Shown here: one piece after another, positions 26,095 to 35,286 of the stretch
Position numbering within the stretch: position 1 is the stretch's first letter
Layout of the letters: each line of letters starts with the position of its first letter
DNA from: Gammaproteobacteria bacterium
GTDB taxonomy: Bacteria > Pseudomonadota > Gammaproteobacteria > Pseudomonadales > Azotimanducaceae
DNA length: 64,000 bases
NCBI GenBank assembly: GCA_026706935.1
Contig: JAPOXV010000026.1
Coordinates: forward strand, 711,721 to 775,720
Direction: 5' to 3'
Translations under genes and position numbers: made by a program
The notes under the pieces: generated by a model
The model's input: the letters and a program-made list of their open reading frames with translations, nothing else
Database searches by the model: none
Told to the model about the DNA's origin: nothing

Positions 26095-26759
26095 CGTCTA
26101 ACGCTATCAACCCCTTCGACGCATACCTCTTTGACCTAGACGGGACACTCGTAGATACTGCACCCGATTTAATGCACGCGCTCAATGCAACGCTGGTTCA
26201 CGCAGGATACGAAAAAGTTGGGATCGAACTCACGCGGCTGTGGGTCGGGCACGGTGCGAGGATCATGCTCGCACAAGCCGTCGAACATCAAGGTGAGTCG
26301 AAGCTTACCGATGACCAAATTGAGGAGTATTTCGATTTCTTCCTCGAGCGTTATGGTCAACGAATCGCTGAAGACAGTCGACCGTATCCTGGTGTCGTTG
26401 ATTCCCTGTGTGCACTATCGTCACGCACCAGAAAATTAGGCGTCGTAACGAATAAACTCCAGGATTTGTCGATTCAACTGTTGCGAGAACTTGATTTATA
26501 TAGGTTCTTCAATATCGTCGTAGGTGGCGACACGCTTCAAGTGAGGAAACCGGAGCCGCAACCCATCCTATACGCTTGTAACGAGTTGGTCTCTGTGCCG
26601 TCCGAAACCTTATTTGTCGGTGATTCGACTACTGATGTAAAGGCTGCACGTGCGGCGGGATGTCCGGTTGTATGTATGCGAGACGGCTATAACCACAACA
26701 CCCCAGCCGTCGAGCTGGGTGCAGACTACGTTATCGATTCATTTTGTCAGTTGCTGTGA
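26091..26759 (+). CDS. gph: Phosphoglycolate phosphatase
   Basis: A 222-residue HAD phosphatase. The nucleophile motif is D15-L-D17-GTLVDTAPDL and the later motifs are GVVTNK, VRKPEPQP and VGDSTTDV. It removes phosphate from 2-phosphoglycolate formed in DNA repair or oxygenation reactions. Its position between rpe and trpE is the classic pseudomonad order. The HAD fold alone does not prove the substrate; the neighbours do most of that work. Confidence 0.9.
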   Translation: MTSNAINPFDAYLFDLDGTLVDTAPDLMHALNATLVHAGYEKVGIELTRLWVGHGARIMLAQAVEHQGESKLTDDQIEEYFDFFLERYGQRIAEDSRPYPGVVDSLCALSSRTRKLGVVTNKLQDLSIQLLRELDLYRFFNIVVGGDTLQVRKPEPQPILYACNELVSVPSETLFVGDSTTDVKAARAAGCPVVCMRDGYNHNTPAVELGADYVIDSFCQLL

Positions 26760-26857
26760 CATACATTCGTCCTCGGCCGCGTTGGCGTCGGTCTCTCTGA
26801 CTTTTTAACCAGCAATTGCCGACCGACTTGGTCGTGCTTCGATAACTTGAGAAACCT

Positions 26858-28336
26858 ATGAATCAGGACGAATTCCAAACCTTGACTGAACAGGGATACA
26901 ACCGGATCCCGCTAACCTCAACCGTATTCGGCGACATGGATACGCCGTTATCCGTCTATCGTAAGTTGGCTGACGCGCCGTTTAGTTATTTATTCGAATC
27001 GGCAGCTAGTAGTGGTGATCGTTGGTCGCGCTATTCGATTATTGGATTACCCGCGACACGAGTGCTCCGCGTTGTCGGACGTTCGATCACGGTAGAGGCG
27101 AAAGGTGAAGTTATCGAGCGCATCGATTGTGACGATCCATTGGAGTACATTGAAGCGTTCCAGCGGCAATTCCGTGTACCGGACGTCGATGGCATGCCGA
27201 GGTTCTTTGGTGGTCTCGTTGGATATTTCGGATATGACACGATCCGGTATATCGAGAAAAGGCTGCGACACTCAACACCCCCTGACGATGTATACACACC
27301 CGACATCTTGCTGATGGTATCGGACGAGGTCGTAGTTTTCGATAACTTGACGAGTCACGTCACGATCATCGTCATGATCGATCCATCAGAAGAAAATGCA
27401 TGGGCGAATGGCCAAGCGCGTCTGGATGAGATCTCGCGCGGTATGTCAGAGTCGATTTCCGCTCTACCCACTTCGTCACGCGCTGGACCGATACCAGAGG
27501 AAGCGTTTGAGTCGGGATTCGGTCGCGAAGCGTTCATGGATGCAGTTGAACGTACACGCGAATACATTCGCGCCGGCGATGTCATGCAGGTCGTACTTGC
27601 ACAACGGATGACGATCCCGTTCGAAATTCCGTCGATTCAGCTATATCGAGCATTGCGCAGCCTGAATCCTTCTCCCTACATGTATTTCATGCGTCTCGAT
27701 GACTTCCATATCGTTGGTTCCTCGCCAGAAATTCTGGCACAAGTGGAGAACGGTAAGGTTGTCAATAGACCGCTAGCCGGAACTCGTCGTCGTGGTCGTG
27801 ACGAAGAAGAAGACCGCGCAATGGCCCAGGAGCTAATCGAAGACCCTAAAGAAATCGCGGAGCATCTGATGCTCGTCGATCTGGGTCGGAACGATCTTGG
27901 ACGGGTCTGCAAGATAGGAACAGTGCGTGTAACGGAGCAATTCAAGATCGAACGCTATGCGCATGTGTTTCATATTGCGTCCCACGTCGAGGGCGATTTA
28001 GCCGACGATAAAACGGCCATCGACGTACTACGTGCGACATTACCAGTGGGGACCCTTAGCGGCGCGCCGAAAATTCGAGCGATGGAGATCATCGACGAAC
28101 TCGAGCCAGTGAAGCGAGGCGTATATGCAGGAGCGGTAGGTTACCTGGCGTGGAACGGTAACCTCGATATGGCGATTGCGATCCGCACCGCGGTGATTAA
28201 AGATCAGTGTCTATATATCGAAACAGGTGCGGGTATCGTCGCGGATTCAATTCCCGAGCTTGAGTGGAAAGAGTGCATGAATAAAGCACGTTCGCTGTTT
28301 CAAGCTGCAAGTTTGGCTCAAGAAGGTATTCGATGA
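26858..28336 (+). CDS. trpE: Anthranilate synthase component I
   Basis: A 492-residue chorismate-utilising enzyme that makes anthranilate with TrpG. The C-terminal domain has QVVLAQRMTIPF near residue 246, SPEILAQVENG, RPLAGTRRRG, the catalytic VDLGRNDLGRV near 341 and LPVGTLSGAPKIRAM. The N-terminal SRYSIIGL-type stretch matches the Trp-binding feedback region of the family. The ATG at 26858 follows a 98-base gap with no tandem Trp codons or attenuator seen. Its stop overlaps the start of an ion channel gene, while trpG, trpD and trpC are 8.3 kb away. Confidence 0.95.
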   Translation: MNQDEFQTLTEQGYNRIPLTSTVFGDMDTPLSVYRKLADAPFSYLFESAASSGDRWSRYSIIGLPATRVLRVVGRSITVEAKGEVIERIDCDDPLEYIEAFQRQFRVPDVDGMPRFFGGLVGYFGYDTIRYIEKRLRHSTPPDDVYTPDILLMVSDEVVVFDNLTSHVTIIVMIDPSEENAWANGQARLDEISRGMSESISALPTSSRAGPIPEEAFESGFGREAFMDAVERTREYIRAGDVMQVVLAQRMTIPFEIPSIQLYRALRSLNPSPYMYFMRLDDFHIVGSSPEILAQVENGKVVNRPLAGTRRRGRDEEEDRAMAQELIEDPKEIAEHLMLVDLGRNDLGRVCKIGTVRVTEQFKIERYAHVFHIASHVEGDLADDKTAIDVLRATLPVGTLSGAPKIRAMEIIDELEPVKRGVYAGAVGYLAWNGNLDMAIAIRTAVIKDQCLYIETGAGIVADSIPELEWKECMNKARSLFQAASLAQEGIR

Positions 28337-29169
28337 AGACTCGAATCGTCCAATTGGCGAAGCAGATTGCTGACTCGTCATGGTTCTTGAATGGGATCAC
28401 GACCGTGATCTTGGTCAATGGCGTCGTCATTGGATTTGAGACGGTCGACAGCATCAATAACGCATTTGGGTTTTGGTTCCAGTTGTTCAACCAGATTGCG
28501 GTTGGAATATTTGTGGTTGAAGCAATCATCAAGATCGTCGCGCATCACCCTCGGATGCACGATTACTTTAAAGACGGTTGGAATGTCTTCGATTTCATCG
28601 TCGTCGTACTGTGCTTGATTCCTGGTTCCGGTTACATTCCAATGTTGGCACGCGTATTGCGACTGCTACGAGTACTTTCCGTGATTCCGTCCCTTCGGGT
28701 ATTGGTCACCGTTTTGGTACGCTCATTACCGGGGATGCTCAACATCGTCGCTTTGACCGTCGTCATCTTTTATGTCTATGGTGTCGCCGGTCATTACTTA
28801 TTTGCTGAAATTGACCCGACTCATTGGCGCTCGCTCGGCATCTCGCTACTTTCTTTGTTCCGTATCGTCACACTCGAGGATTGGACAGACATCATGTATG
28901 CGGCAATGACGGGATATTGGTGGGCATGGATGTACTTCGTTTCGTTGGTGTTGGTCGGTACATTTGTGGTGTTTAACTTGATCATCGCGGTTGTCATATC
29001 GAATCATGATCGAGCGACACAAGAAGGTTTGCACGAGAAGTACGAAAAACTACGAGAAGATCTGGGCGAACATTCACGAACGGATGCGCTGCTCATGGAA
29101 ATCCATGAGATTCGTGAAGCGCTAAACCGTCTGGAGAATCAGGTTGGGGCTGAAAAGTCGACTAGCTGA
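28333..29169 (+). CDS. Bacterial voltage-gated cation channel (NaChBac family) with TLEDWTD filter
   Basis: A 278-residue six-transmembrane ion channel subunit, expected to work as a tetramer in the inner membrane. S1-S3 span about residues 18-95 (with DGWNVFDFIVVV in S3). S4 is about 103-130, with arginines at 107, 110, 113 and 122 at three-residue spacing. S5 and the pore helix follow. The selectivity filter is T180-L-E-D-W-T-D186, and S6 contains FNLIIAVVIS near residue 220. The C-terminal tail (about 240-272) is a likely coiled coil. Sodium channels of this family usually have TLESW. The Asp residues at the fourth and seventh positions resemble filters engineered for calcium. Its ATG overlaps the trpE stop. 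Confidence 0.92.
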   Translation: MKTRIVQLAKQIADSSWFLNGITTVILVNGVVIGFETVDSINNAFGFWFQLFNQIAVGIFVVEAIIKIVAHHPRMHDYFKDGWNVFDFIVVVLCLIPGSGYIPMLARVLRLLRVLSVIPSLRVLVTVLVRSLPGMLNIVALTVVIFYVYGVAGHYLFAEIDPTHWRSLGISLLSLFRIVTLEDWTDIMYAAMTGYWWAWMYFVSLVLVGTFVVFNLIIAVVISNHDRATQEGLHEKYEKLREDLGEHSRTDALLMEIHEIREALNRLENQVGAEKSTS

Positions 29170-29216
29170 TGGATTCGTGTGAACGTTAGTAGACAGGATT
29201 TGCGTCAGGTCTCCGT

Positions 29217-32200
29217 ATGAAACGTTTACTTGCGACCATCACTGCTTTGTTGGGGTTTTGTGTTAATGCAGAACTCCCTCTAAAAAGTGACGCGACATTC
29301 GAGCTGACCACGTCGACGGTCACATGGCTCTCTTTCGATTTATCACCGGATGGCAAGACGTTTGTACTTGAAGTCCTCGGCGAGCTATACACACTCCCAG
29401 TTGGCGGCGGAATCGCGACACCTATAGCAACGGGTTTAGCGTTTGATTCACAACCGGTCTACTCCCCAGATGGATCTCATATCGCATTTGTTTCAGATCG
29501 GTCAGGACACGAGAACCTCTGGGTGATGAATTCGGACGGGTCTGACGCACGAGAGTTGTCCGATACGTCGAAGGACTCCGAGTTGATGTCGCCATCCTGG
29601 TCGCCAGATGGTTCACACGTAATCGTTTCAGTCGGGAGTTGGAAGACGCGCGTCTATCGTGTGTGGGCATACCATCTTGCGGGGGGAAAAGGCGTGCGTT
29701 TAGCGCCCCGCCGGTCAGGTTCCGCGACGGAGTCTCAGAATTTCACCGGTGCTATCTACAGTATCGACGGTCGCTATCTGTATCACGCGTTCAAAGAAGG
29801 TGGGTTCGGTTACAACCAGAACTTACCACTATGGCAAGTACGTCGGCTTGAGCTCTCTACCAATGAACACGTTGAGCTGACTGCGGCTGTTGGAAGTGCG
29901 TACCGACCGGTTCTTTCGCCAGACGGCACAAAACTGGTATATGGAACACGTTTTGATACTAAGACTGGATTGCGTATCAGAGATCTTGAGTCAGGTCTCG
30001 ATGAGTGGCTCGTGTATCCAGTGCAAAGAGACGAACAGGAGTCTCGCTTCACGCGCGATCTATTGCCGAAGCCTGTGTTCTCACCGAATGCAGACGTTCT
30101 CTATTACACGACGAACGGAAAACTCTACGGCATCACGCTCAAGACTCGTGAATCGTTCGAAGTGTCATTCGAGGTCCCTCTGAAGCTTGAGCGAGTCGAT
30201 CGACTTGAGTTCCCATATCGCGTCGGTCTGGGACCAGTTAAGGCACAGCTGGTTCGAGGCATCGAAACTTCGCCCGATGGTTCGAAGGTTGCATTCTCCG
30301 CTCTGGCTCAAATCTATGTCTACGAGTTTGAGTCGGGAAAACTCATCGAATTGACGCCTCCTGCAATGTTTGCTGCACAACCGACTTGGGCGCCGAACGG
30401 GCGTCAAATTGCGTTTGTTGATTGGTCGCAAGACGGCGGCCATATCTGGCGAGCGCGGATCCGAGCGAATGCAAATCCCGTTCAGGTGACGAATGTATCG
30501 GGTTTTTATTTCGATCCTCTGTGGAGCAAGGACGGTGAGTCCGTGATCGCATTGCGTGCCTCAGCGTTTGAACGAGCTACGAGAGCATCCGATTTCGGAG
30601 AAGGCATTGGAACGGATCTCGTTCAAGTGCGCGTAAGCGACGGTGAGCTCTCATTGATTTCGCATGCCCCTCATTTCTACGATCCTCACTACGGGCCCGA
30701 ATCCGACCGAATATACCTCTACGAGTGGCCGGGCATGTTTAGTGCAGGAGCAGCAGGTCTCTATTCAATGAGGCTCGATGGTACTGACCTTCGAAAACAC
30801 CTGGATGTTTCAGGCCCGGGTATCTACAACTCCAAGGACGGTCTCCCTGCTTCTCGTATTCGCATTGCACCGGATGGCCGTCATGCTTTGGTGAAGCAGG
30901 CAAATCAGCTCTACATCGTGAAGATGCTTGGTTCGCACGCAGCACCAGTGAAAACTCGCGTGACTAGCTGCTCGCTACCGTGCGAACGGTTGACTGATGT
31001 TGGTGTCGACGATTTCGCGTGGAATGCGACGGGCGAGTATGCGTTTTGGTCTGTAGGTCATACGATTCAACAACGAGCGATCTCGACAGTTTTCTCAGAG
31101 CAAGCGGAAGAGGACGAGCAGAAGGAAAACGGGGAAGACACAGAGAAACCTCTAGCAGAGGATCATCAGGCCGTTGCTACTCATCGCGTCGAGATTTATG
31201 TTCCACGGGACGAACCGAACAGATCGGTGGTACTTCGTAACGCGACTCTGTTAACGGTGGCGTCGGATGAAGCAGAGCTACTTCGCGATACCGACGTACT
31301 GATCGAAGGTGATCGAATTGCTTCAATCGGTAAGGATTTAAGCGTTCCTGAAGGAACGGATGAATTCGACTATTCGGGTAAGTTCCTCGTTCCAGGTTAC
31401 ATCGATACACATGCGCACTTCCCGATTTATCGTGGCGTTGTCAGCGGCGAGTCCTGGGCGTTACTGGCAAATCTAGCCTATGGGGTCACCACCGCGATCG
31501 ATGTTCAACCGAGCACAGTCGATGTGATCGAATACCAGAACTTAGTCGATGCAGGGAGAATGGTAGGACCACGCGTCATGTCAACGGGGCCTGGCATCTT
31601 CAGTGACACGGCGTTTAAATCGAAACGCGATGCGATCGGGGTTCTTCGACGCTACAAGGAACACTATGGTGTTCGCAATCTCAAGTCGTATTTACCCGGC
31701 AATCGAGAACAACGCCAATTGATCGTCTCGGCAGCGCGTGAACTCCAACTGAACCCGACTACGGAAGGCGCATTGGACCTGAAGTTAGGTCTTACCCACG
31801 CGATCGATGGATTTACAGGTCTCGAACATAACTTGCCCGTAATCGGTATATATGACGACGTGCTCAAGTTAATGGCAGAAACGCGCATGGCGTATACGCC
31901 GACTTTATTGGTTTCGTATGGTGGTCCTTTTGGTGAGAGTCATTTCTTCATAAATGAAAACCCCCGCGACGATCCGAAGCTAGCTCGCTTTACGCCGCCG
32001 TCGGTACTGGAAGCGAGACTACTAAGAAGACCATGGTTTCATGCCGACGTTCATGTGTTTGATCGACATGCACAAAGTGCGCACGCGATTGTGCGCTCCG
32101 GAGGTCGTGTAGGCGTTGGATCCCATGGTCAGCTAAATGGGCTCGGATTTCATTGGGAGCTTTGGGCACTCAGTAGTGGAGGATTTACTAATTTTGAAGC

Positions 32201-32456
32201 GCTTCGTGCGGCGACCCGTCACGGCGCAGAAATGCTAGGTATCGATCAGGATTTAGGCTCTCTAGAGCTGGGGAAGCTCGCCGATATGGTTGTTTTGAAC
32301 TCGAACCCTTACGACGACATTCGATCCAGCAACGATATTGAGCTAGTGATCCGAAACGGCATCATTCGACAAGGCGACGACTTGACCGAAATCTGGCCTA
32401 TGAAGGGTTCTAGTAACGTTCCAGCGTTTGAGTCATTACCCGAAATGCATCAGTGA
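29217..32456 (+). CDS. Secreted TolB-like beta-propeller / amidohydrolase fusion protein
   Basis: A 1079-residue protein with a signal peptide (MKRLLATITALLGFCVNA). Residues about 35-640 contain repeated PDG-type blades (SPDGSHIAFVSDRSG, SPDGTKLVYG and others), the PD40/TolB propeller pattern. A low-complexity acidic linker (EEDEQKENGEDTEKP) follows. The C-terminal 400 residues form an amidohydrolase with the metal motif H732-A-H734 after GYIDT, a later EHN segment, and the closing ELGKLADMVVLNSNP. Such fusions are periplasmic and probably hydrolyse cyclic amides or peptides; the substrate is unknown. It stands alone between the channel and the DUF234 gene. Confidence 0.85.
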   Translation: MKRLLATITALLGFCVNAELPLKSDATFELTTSTVTWLSFDLSPDGKTFVLEVLGELYTLPVGGGIATPIATGLAFDSQPVYSPDGSHIAFVSDRSGHENLWVMNSDGSDARELSDTSKDSELMSPSWSPDGSHVIVSVGSWKTRVYRVWAYHLAGGKGVRLAPRRSGSATESQNFTGAIYSIDGRYLYHAFKEGGFGYNQNLPLWQVRRLELSTNEHVELTAAVGSAYRPVLSPDGTKLVYGTRFDTKTGLRIRDLESGLDEWLVYPVQRDEQESRFTRDLLPKPVFSPNADVLYYTTNGKLYGITLKTRESFEVSFEVPLKLERVDRLEFPYRVGLGPVKAQLVRGIETSPDGSKVAFSALAQIYVYEFESGKLIELTPPAMFAAQPTWAPNGRQIAFVDWSQDGGHIWRARIRANANPVQVTNVSGFYFDPLWSKDGESVIALRASAFERATRASDFGEGIGTDLVQVRVSDGELSLISHAPHFYDPHYGPESDRIYLYEWPGMFSAGAAGLYSMRLDGTDLRKHLDVSGPGIYNSKDGLPASRIRIAPDGRHALVKQANQLYIVKMLGSHAAPVKTRVTSCSLPCERLTDVGVDDFAWNATGEYAFWSVGHTIQQRAISTVFSEQAEEDEQKENGEDTEKPLAEDHQAVATHRVEIYVPRDEPNRSVVLRNATLLTVASDEAELLRDTDVLIEGDRIASIGKDLSVPEGTDEFDYSGKFLVPGYIDTHAHFPIYRGVVSGESWALLANLAYGVTTAIDVQPSTVDVIEYQNLVDAGRMVGPRVMSTGPGIFSDTAFKSKRDAIGVLRRYKEHYGVRNLKSYLPGNREQRQLIVSAARELQLNPTTEGALDLKLGLTHAIDGFTGLEHNLPVIGIYDDVLKLMAETRMAYTPTLLVSYGGPFGESHFFINENPRDDPKLARFTPPSVLEARLLRRPWFHADVHVFDRHAQSAHAIVRSGGRVGVGSHGQLNGLGFHWELWALSSGGFTNFEALRAATRHGAEMLGIDQDLGSLELGKLADMVVLNSNPYDDIRSSNDIELVIRNGIIRQGDDLTEIWPMKGSSNVPAFESLPEMHQ

Positions 32457-32545
32457 TTATCAATCGCAGAATATAACGCAATGAGACGGTTTTTAAGACG
32501 CTCCGGTCTCGTTTTCGCCAAAACCCGCGACTTACGCTAAGTAAT

Positions 32546-32562
32546 GCTGTCAGAGAGACAGC
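32546..32562 (+). terminator. Weak hairpin downstream of the amidohydrolase gene
   Basis: GCTGTC (32546-32551), AGAGA loop, GACAGC (32557-32562), followed by TCTTCCC without a real T-run. It may end the amidohydrolase transcript. Confidence 0.3.
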
Positions 32563-32603
32563 TCTTCCCTGGTTACAACAGTCAAGATAAGCATTCGTTA
32601 AGT

Positions 32604-32623
32604 ATTATTTAGTATGAAATAAT
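32604..32623. repeat. AT-rich inverted repeat upstream of the DUF234-type ATPase
   Basis: ATTATTT (32604-32610), AGTATG, AAATAAT (32617-32623), perfect 7-bp arms, 23 bases before the GTG at 32646. The surrounding 60 bases are markedly AT-rich. A candidate operator or promoter element. Confidence 0.4.
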
Positions 32624-32645
32624 CTAAATTAACATAAGAAAAGAT

Positions 32646-34025
32646 GTGAATTTTGCTGCTCGCGGCGATGAGATACGTCGACTGGACGCATCGATACGCA
32701 CGCCGGGTAGCTTCGTTGCGATATGGGGACGACGAGAGGTCGGTAAATCACGTCTGCTGATCGAGTGGGCGAGTCGAAATTCTGGACTATATACCGTCGC
32801 AGATCAATCTTCAACGCCGATTCAGCGCCGTTACTTTGCATCGGCAGTCGGAACGCGCTTTGCCGGATTCGAAGGTGGTGAGTACCCCAATTGGCAGGCG
32901 CTGTTTCACGGACTCGATCAAGTAGCTGCGAGACTCGATTGGCGTGGACCGCTGATCTTTGATGAATTCCAGTATTTAGTTGTGTCTGATCCGGACATTC
33001 TGTCAGAATTTCGGAATTGGCTTGATTCACCTTCACGCCGAATGGACGTCGTAGTAAGTGGATCGAGTATTCGTACGATGAAGGACGCGATATTCAACCA
33101 ACGTTCGCCGTTGTACGGTCGAGCCACTAATGCATTCCAGATTACTCCTTTACGTCCTGGTCACCTCGCGAGTGTGTTTCCAAGGGCCTCGCATCGTGAA
33201 TTGGTATCCATATACGCGGTCTTCGGGAGCACGCCTCGTTATTTAGAACTTGCAGAGCAGTTCGGTGGAGACCTCATTGATGCAGTGGATACTCTGATAC
33301 TTGATCCTCAGGGTCCGCTGCATCGTGAGCCCGATCGAATACTTGCAATGGAAATTCCAACCGCGACCGCGCTTAGACCGATTCTTGACGGGATTGGAAA
33401 CGGTGCACATAAGGTCAGCGAAGTAGCTGATCGCCTAGGACGCCACGCGTCCGGGTTAGCGGCGCCGTTAGCGACGCTCACAGAAATGGACATGATCAGG
33501 CGCGAAACACCGTTCGGTAGTGATCCGATTTCAGGGAAACGAAGCCTCTATCAGATCGCGGACCCCTTTTTACGCATGTGGTTTCGGGTGGTAGCTCCGA
33601 ATCGGTCACTGCTCGCACGTGCGCCTCGAGAGACCAGAGTGCTGTGTTGGGAGAAACATCGACTTGAACTCGAAGCCTTTGCGTGGGGAGAATTGAGTCG
33701 AATGGCGGTTCCCCACTTGCACCGCGTCGTTCCCGAGCTCGCGGACAAAGGTCCTTTTGGTTTAGCGCAGCGATATTGGCATCGCAACGAGCGCGAATTC
33801 GATATCGTTGCGCGGTCTCTCTCCGGTGCCGAGATACTCTTAGGTGACGCGAAATGGAGAGTCACCGACGAACACCAAGACGGTTCACCCATTAGGGTCG
33901 GTTCATTACCGATTGGGAACGCATCTTTGATATCGATGGTATTTACGCCGGACGCGTTAGACGAGAACGTAGTAAACGTCATCGATGCGAGTATGGTTCT
34001 TGAGGCGTTACGTCAGAACGCGTGA
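32646..34025 (+). CDS. P-loop ATPase with DUF234-type nuclease-like C-terminal domain
   Basis: A 459-residue protein of the STAND-like ATPase group best known from Archaea. Walker A is G28-RREVGK-S35 and Walker B is LIFDEFQYL near residue 104, with a sensor-like VVVSGSS near 145. A winged-helix segment lies near 250-285 (VSEVADRLGRH, MDMIRRE). The C-terminal domain has E384-F-D386 and L-G-D401-A-K403, an arrangement like the D...(D/E)xK core of restriction-endonuclease folds. The biological role of the family is not known. The GTG start has no strong Shine-Dalgarno. It stands alone between unrelated genes, which suggests horizontal acquisition. Confidence 0.8.
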   Translation: MNFAARGDEIRRLDASIRTPGSFVAIWGRREVGKSRLLIEWASRNSGLYTVADQSSTPIQRRYFASAVGTRFAGFEGGEYPNWQALFHGLDQVAARLDWRGPLIFDEFQYLVVSDPDILSEFRNWLDSPSRRMDVVVSGSSIRTMKDAIFNQRSPLYGRATNAFQITPLRPGHLASVFPRASHRELVSIYAVFGSTPRYLELAEQFGGDLIDAVDTLILDPQGPLHREPDRILAMEIPTATALRPILDGIGNGAHKVSEVADRLGRHASGLAAPLATLTEMDMIRRETPFGSDPISGKRSLYQIADPFLRMWFRVVAPNRSLLARAPRETRVLCWEKHRLELEAFAWGELSRMAVPHLHRVVPELADKGPFGLAQRYWHRNEREFDIVARSLSGAEILLGDAKWRVTDEHQDGSPIRVGSLPIGNASLISMVFTPDALDENVVNVIDASMVLEALRQNA

Positions 34026-34134
34026 TATACGCCTAATTCGATCTCTCTTGGTGGAACATTGCTTTGTTCATTCGGCAATGTCCTCTGGGCAATAATTCTG
34101 CGATTACTGAAAGTCAATTTATGCGGGGTTTTTC

Positions 34135-35283
34135 ATGGCGTTTCGGAATGAGATCCGAGAATGGTTGGACTCGAACTGTCCAGATAGCTGTCGAGGTCCT
34201 GGTGATGTACCTGGCGGAGGTACCAAATCGTCGATGACGGACGATCAACGTCTATGGCTTGATCGTTGTGCAGCTGAAGGATTGACCGTTCCGAACTGGG
34301 AAACGAAGTATGGTGGCGCTGGGTTCTCGAAGGATCAATGGGTGATCATGCTCGAGGAAATGCGAGATCTAGGCGTACGCTCCCCGGTCGCTGGTATGGG
34401 CATCTCCATGCTTGGCCCTACACTGCTGGAGTTCGGTACTGAAGAGCAAAAACTCCGACATCTGCCGCGGATCGCACGAGGGGAAGTTTGGTGGTGTCAG
34501 GGTTACTCTGAACCTGGATCGGGTTCTGATCTGGCATCCCTGCAGACTCGAGCCGAAAATCAAGGTGATCACTACGTAATCAACGGACAGAAAATCTGGA
34601 CATCTGGTGCTAATTTCGCTGATTGGATTTTCTGTCTTGTACGAACAAATCCAGATGTTCCGAAGCACGAAGGCATCAGTTTCATCCTGTTCAGCATGAA
34701 CCAACCGGGCGTCACGGTTCGACCGATTCGGTTGATCTCCGGTGCGTCGCCGTTTTGCGAAACGTTTTTCGACAACGCGATCGCAGATCGGGATGATCTT
34801 GTGAGTAACGAGAACGAAGGTTGGACGGTCGCAAAACGATTACTACAGCACGAACGCTCGGGTATGCTCTCGCTCGCATCAGGTGGAAATCGCGAAGCAG
34901 GCATCGACTTACCTCGACTTAGATCTTTGTACGCAGAAAACTCTGATCCTGCGTTGGATCAGCGGATTCTCAAGAATCTCATTGACACTGAATGCATGAA
35001 TCTCACGCAACGGCGTACTGTTGAAGAATCGGAAGGAAATACACCCGGACCGGCAACCTCAATTTTTAAGTACTACGGTGCGACGCTGGGTAAGGAACGC
35101 TCAGAACTCCAGATTGCTTTATTAGGAACGCAGGGGCTCGGGAATGAAGGTGGCTCCTTTTCATCTTCGGAACTTGGTATGACGAGAACTTGGCTTGCTG
35201 GCAAAGCGCGGTCGATCGCCGGTGGAAGTAACGAAGTGCAACTCAACATCATCGCAAAGCGTGTGCTTGGTCTCCCGGACTAG
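34135..35283 (+). CDS. Acyl-CoA dehydrogenase family protein
   Basis: A 382-residue FAD-dependent flavoprotein of the acyl-CoA dehydrogenase fold. The family motif GYSEPGSGSDLA is near residue 125 and NGQKIWTSGA near 149. The C-terminal AGGSNEVQLNIIAKRVLGLP matches the FAD-binding end. It oxidises an acyl-CoA to the enoyl-CoA; chain specificity is unknown. The ATG at 34135 is preceded by GGGG at short spacing. It differs clearly from the second homologue at 58911-60077. The secreted hydrolase begins 3 bases after its stop. Confidence 0.88.
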   Translation: MAFRNEIREWLDSNCPDSCRGPGDVPGGGTKSSMTDDQRLWLDRCAAEGLTVPNWETKYGGAGFSKDQWVIMLEEMRDLGVRSPVAGMGISMLGPTLLEFGTEEQKLRHLPRIARGEVWWCQGYSEPGSGSDLASLQTRAENQGDHYVINGQKIWTSGANFADWIFCLVRTNPDVPKHEGISFILFSMNQPGVTVRPIRLISGASPFCETFFDNAIADRDDLVSNENEGWTVAKRLLQHERSGMLSLASGGNREAGIDLPRLRSLYAENSDPALDQRILKNLIDTECMNLTQRRTVEESEGNTPGPATSIFKYYGATLGKERSELQIALLGTQGLGNEGGSFSSSELGMTRTWLAGKARSIAGGSNEVQLNIIAKRVLGLPD

Positions 35284-35286
35284 CTG

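Noticed and set aside
26760-26857. Possible trp attenuator or leader peptide before trpE
   Set aside because: The 98-base gap has no short frame with adjacent Trp codons and no terminator hairpin with a T-run.
34056-34081. Inverted repeat ACATTGC/GCAATGT as a terminator of the DUF234 gene
   Set aside because: The loop is 12 bases and no T-run follows, so it is not a convincing terminator.
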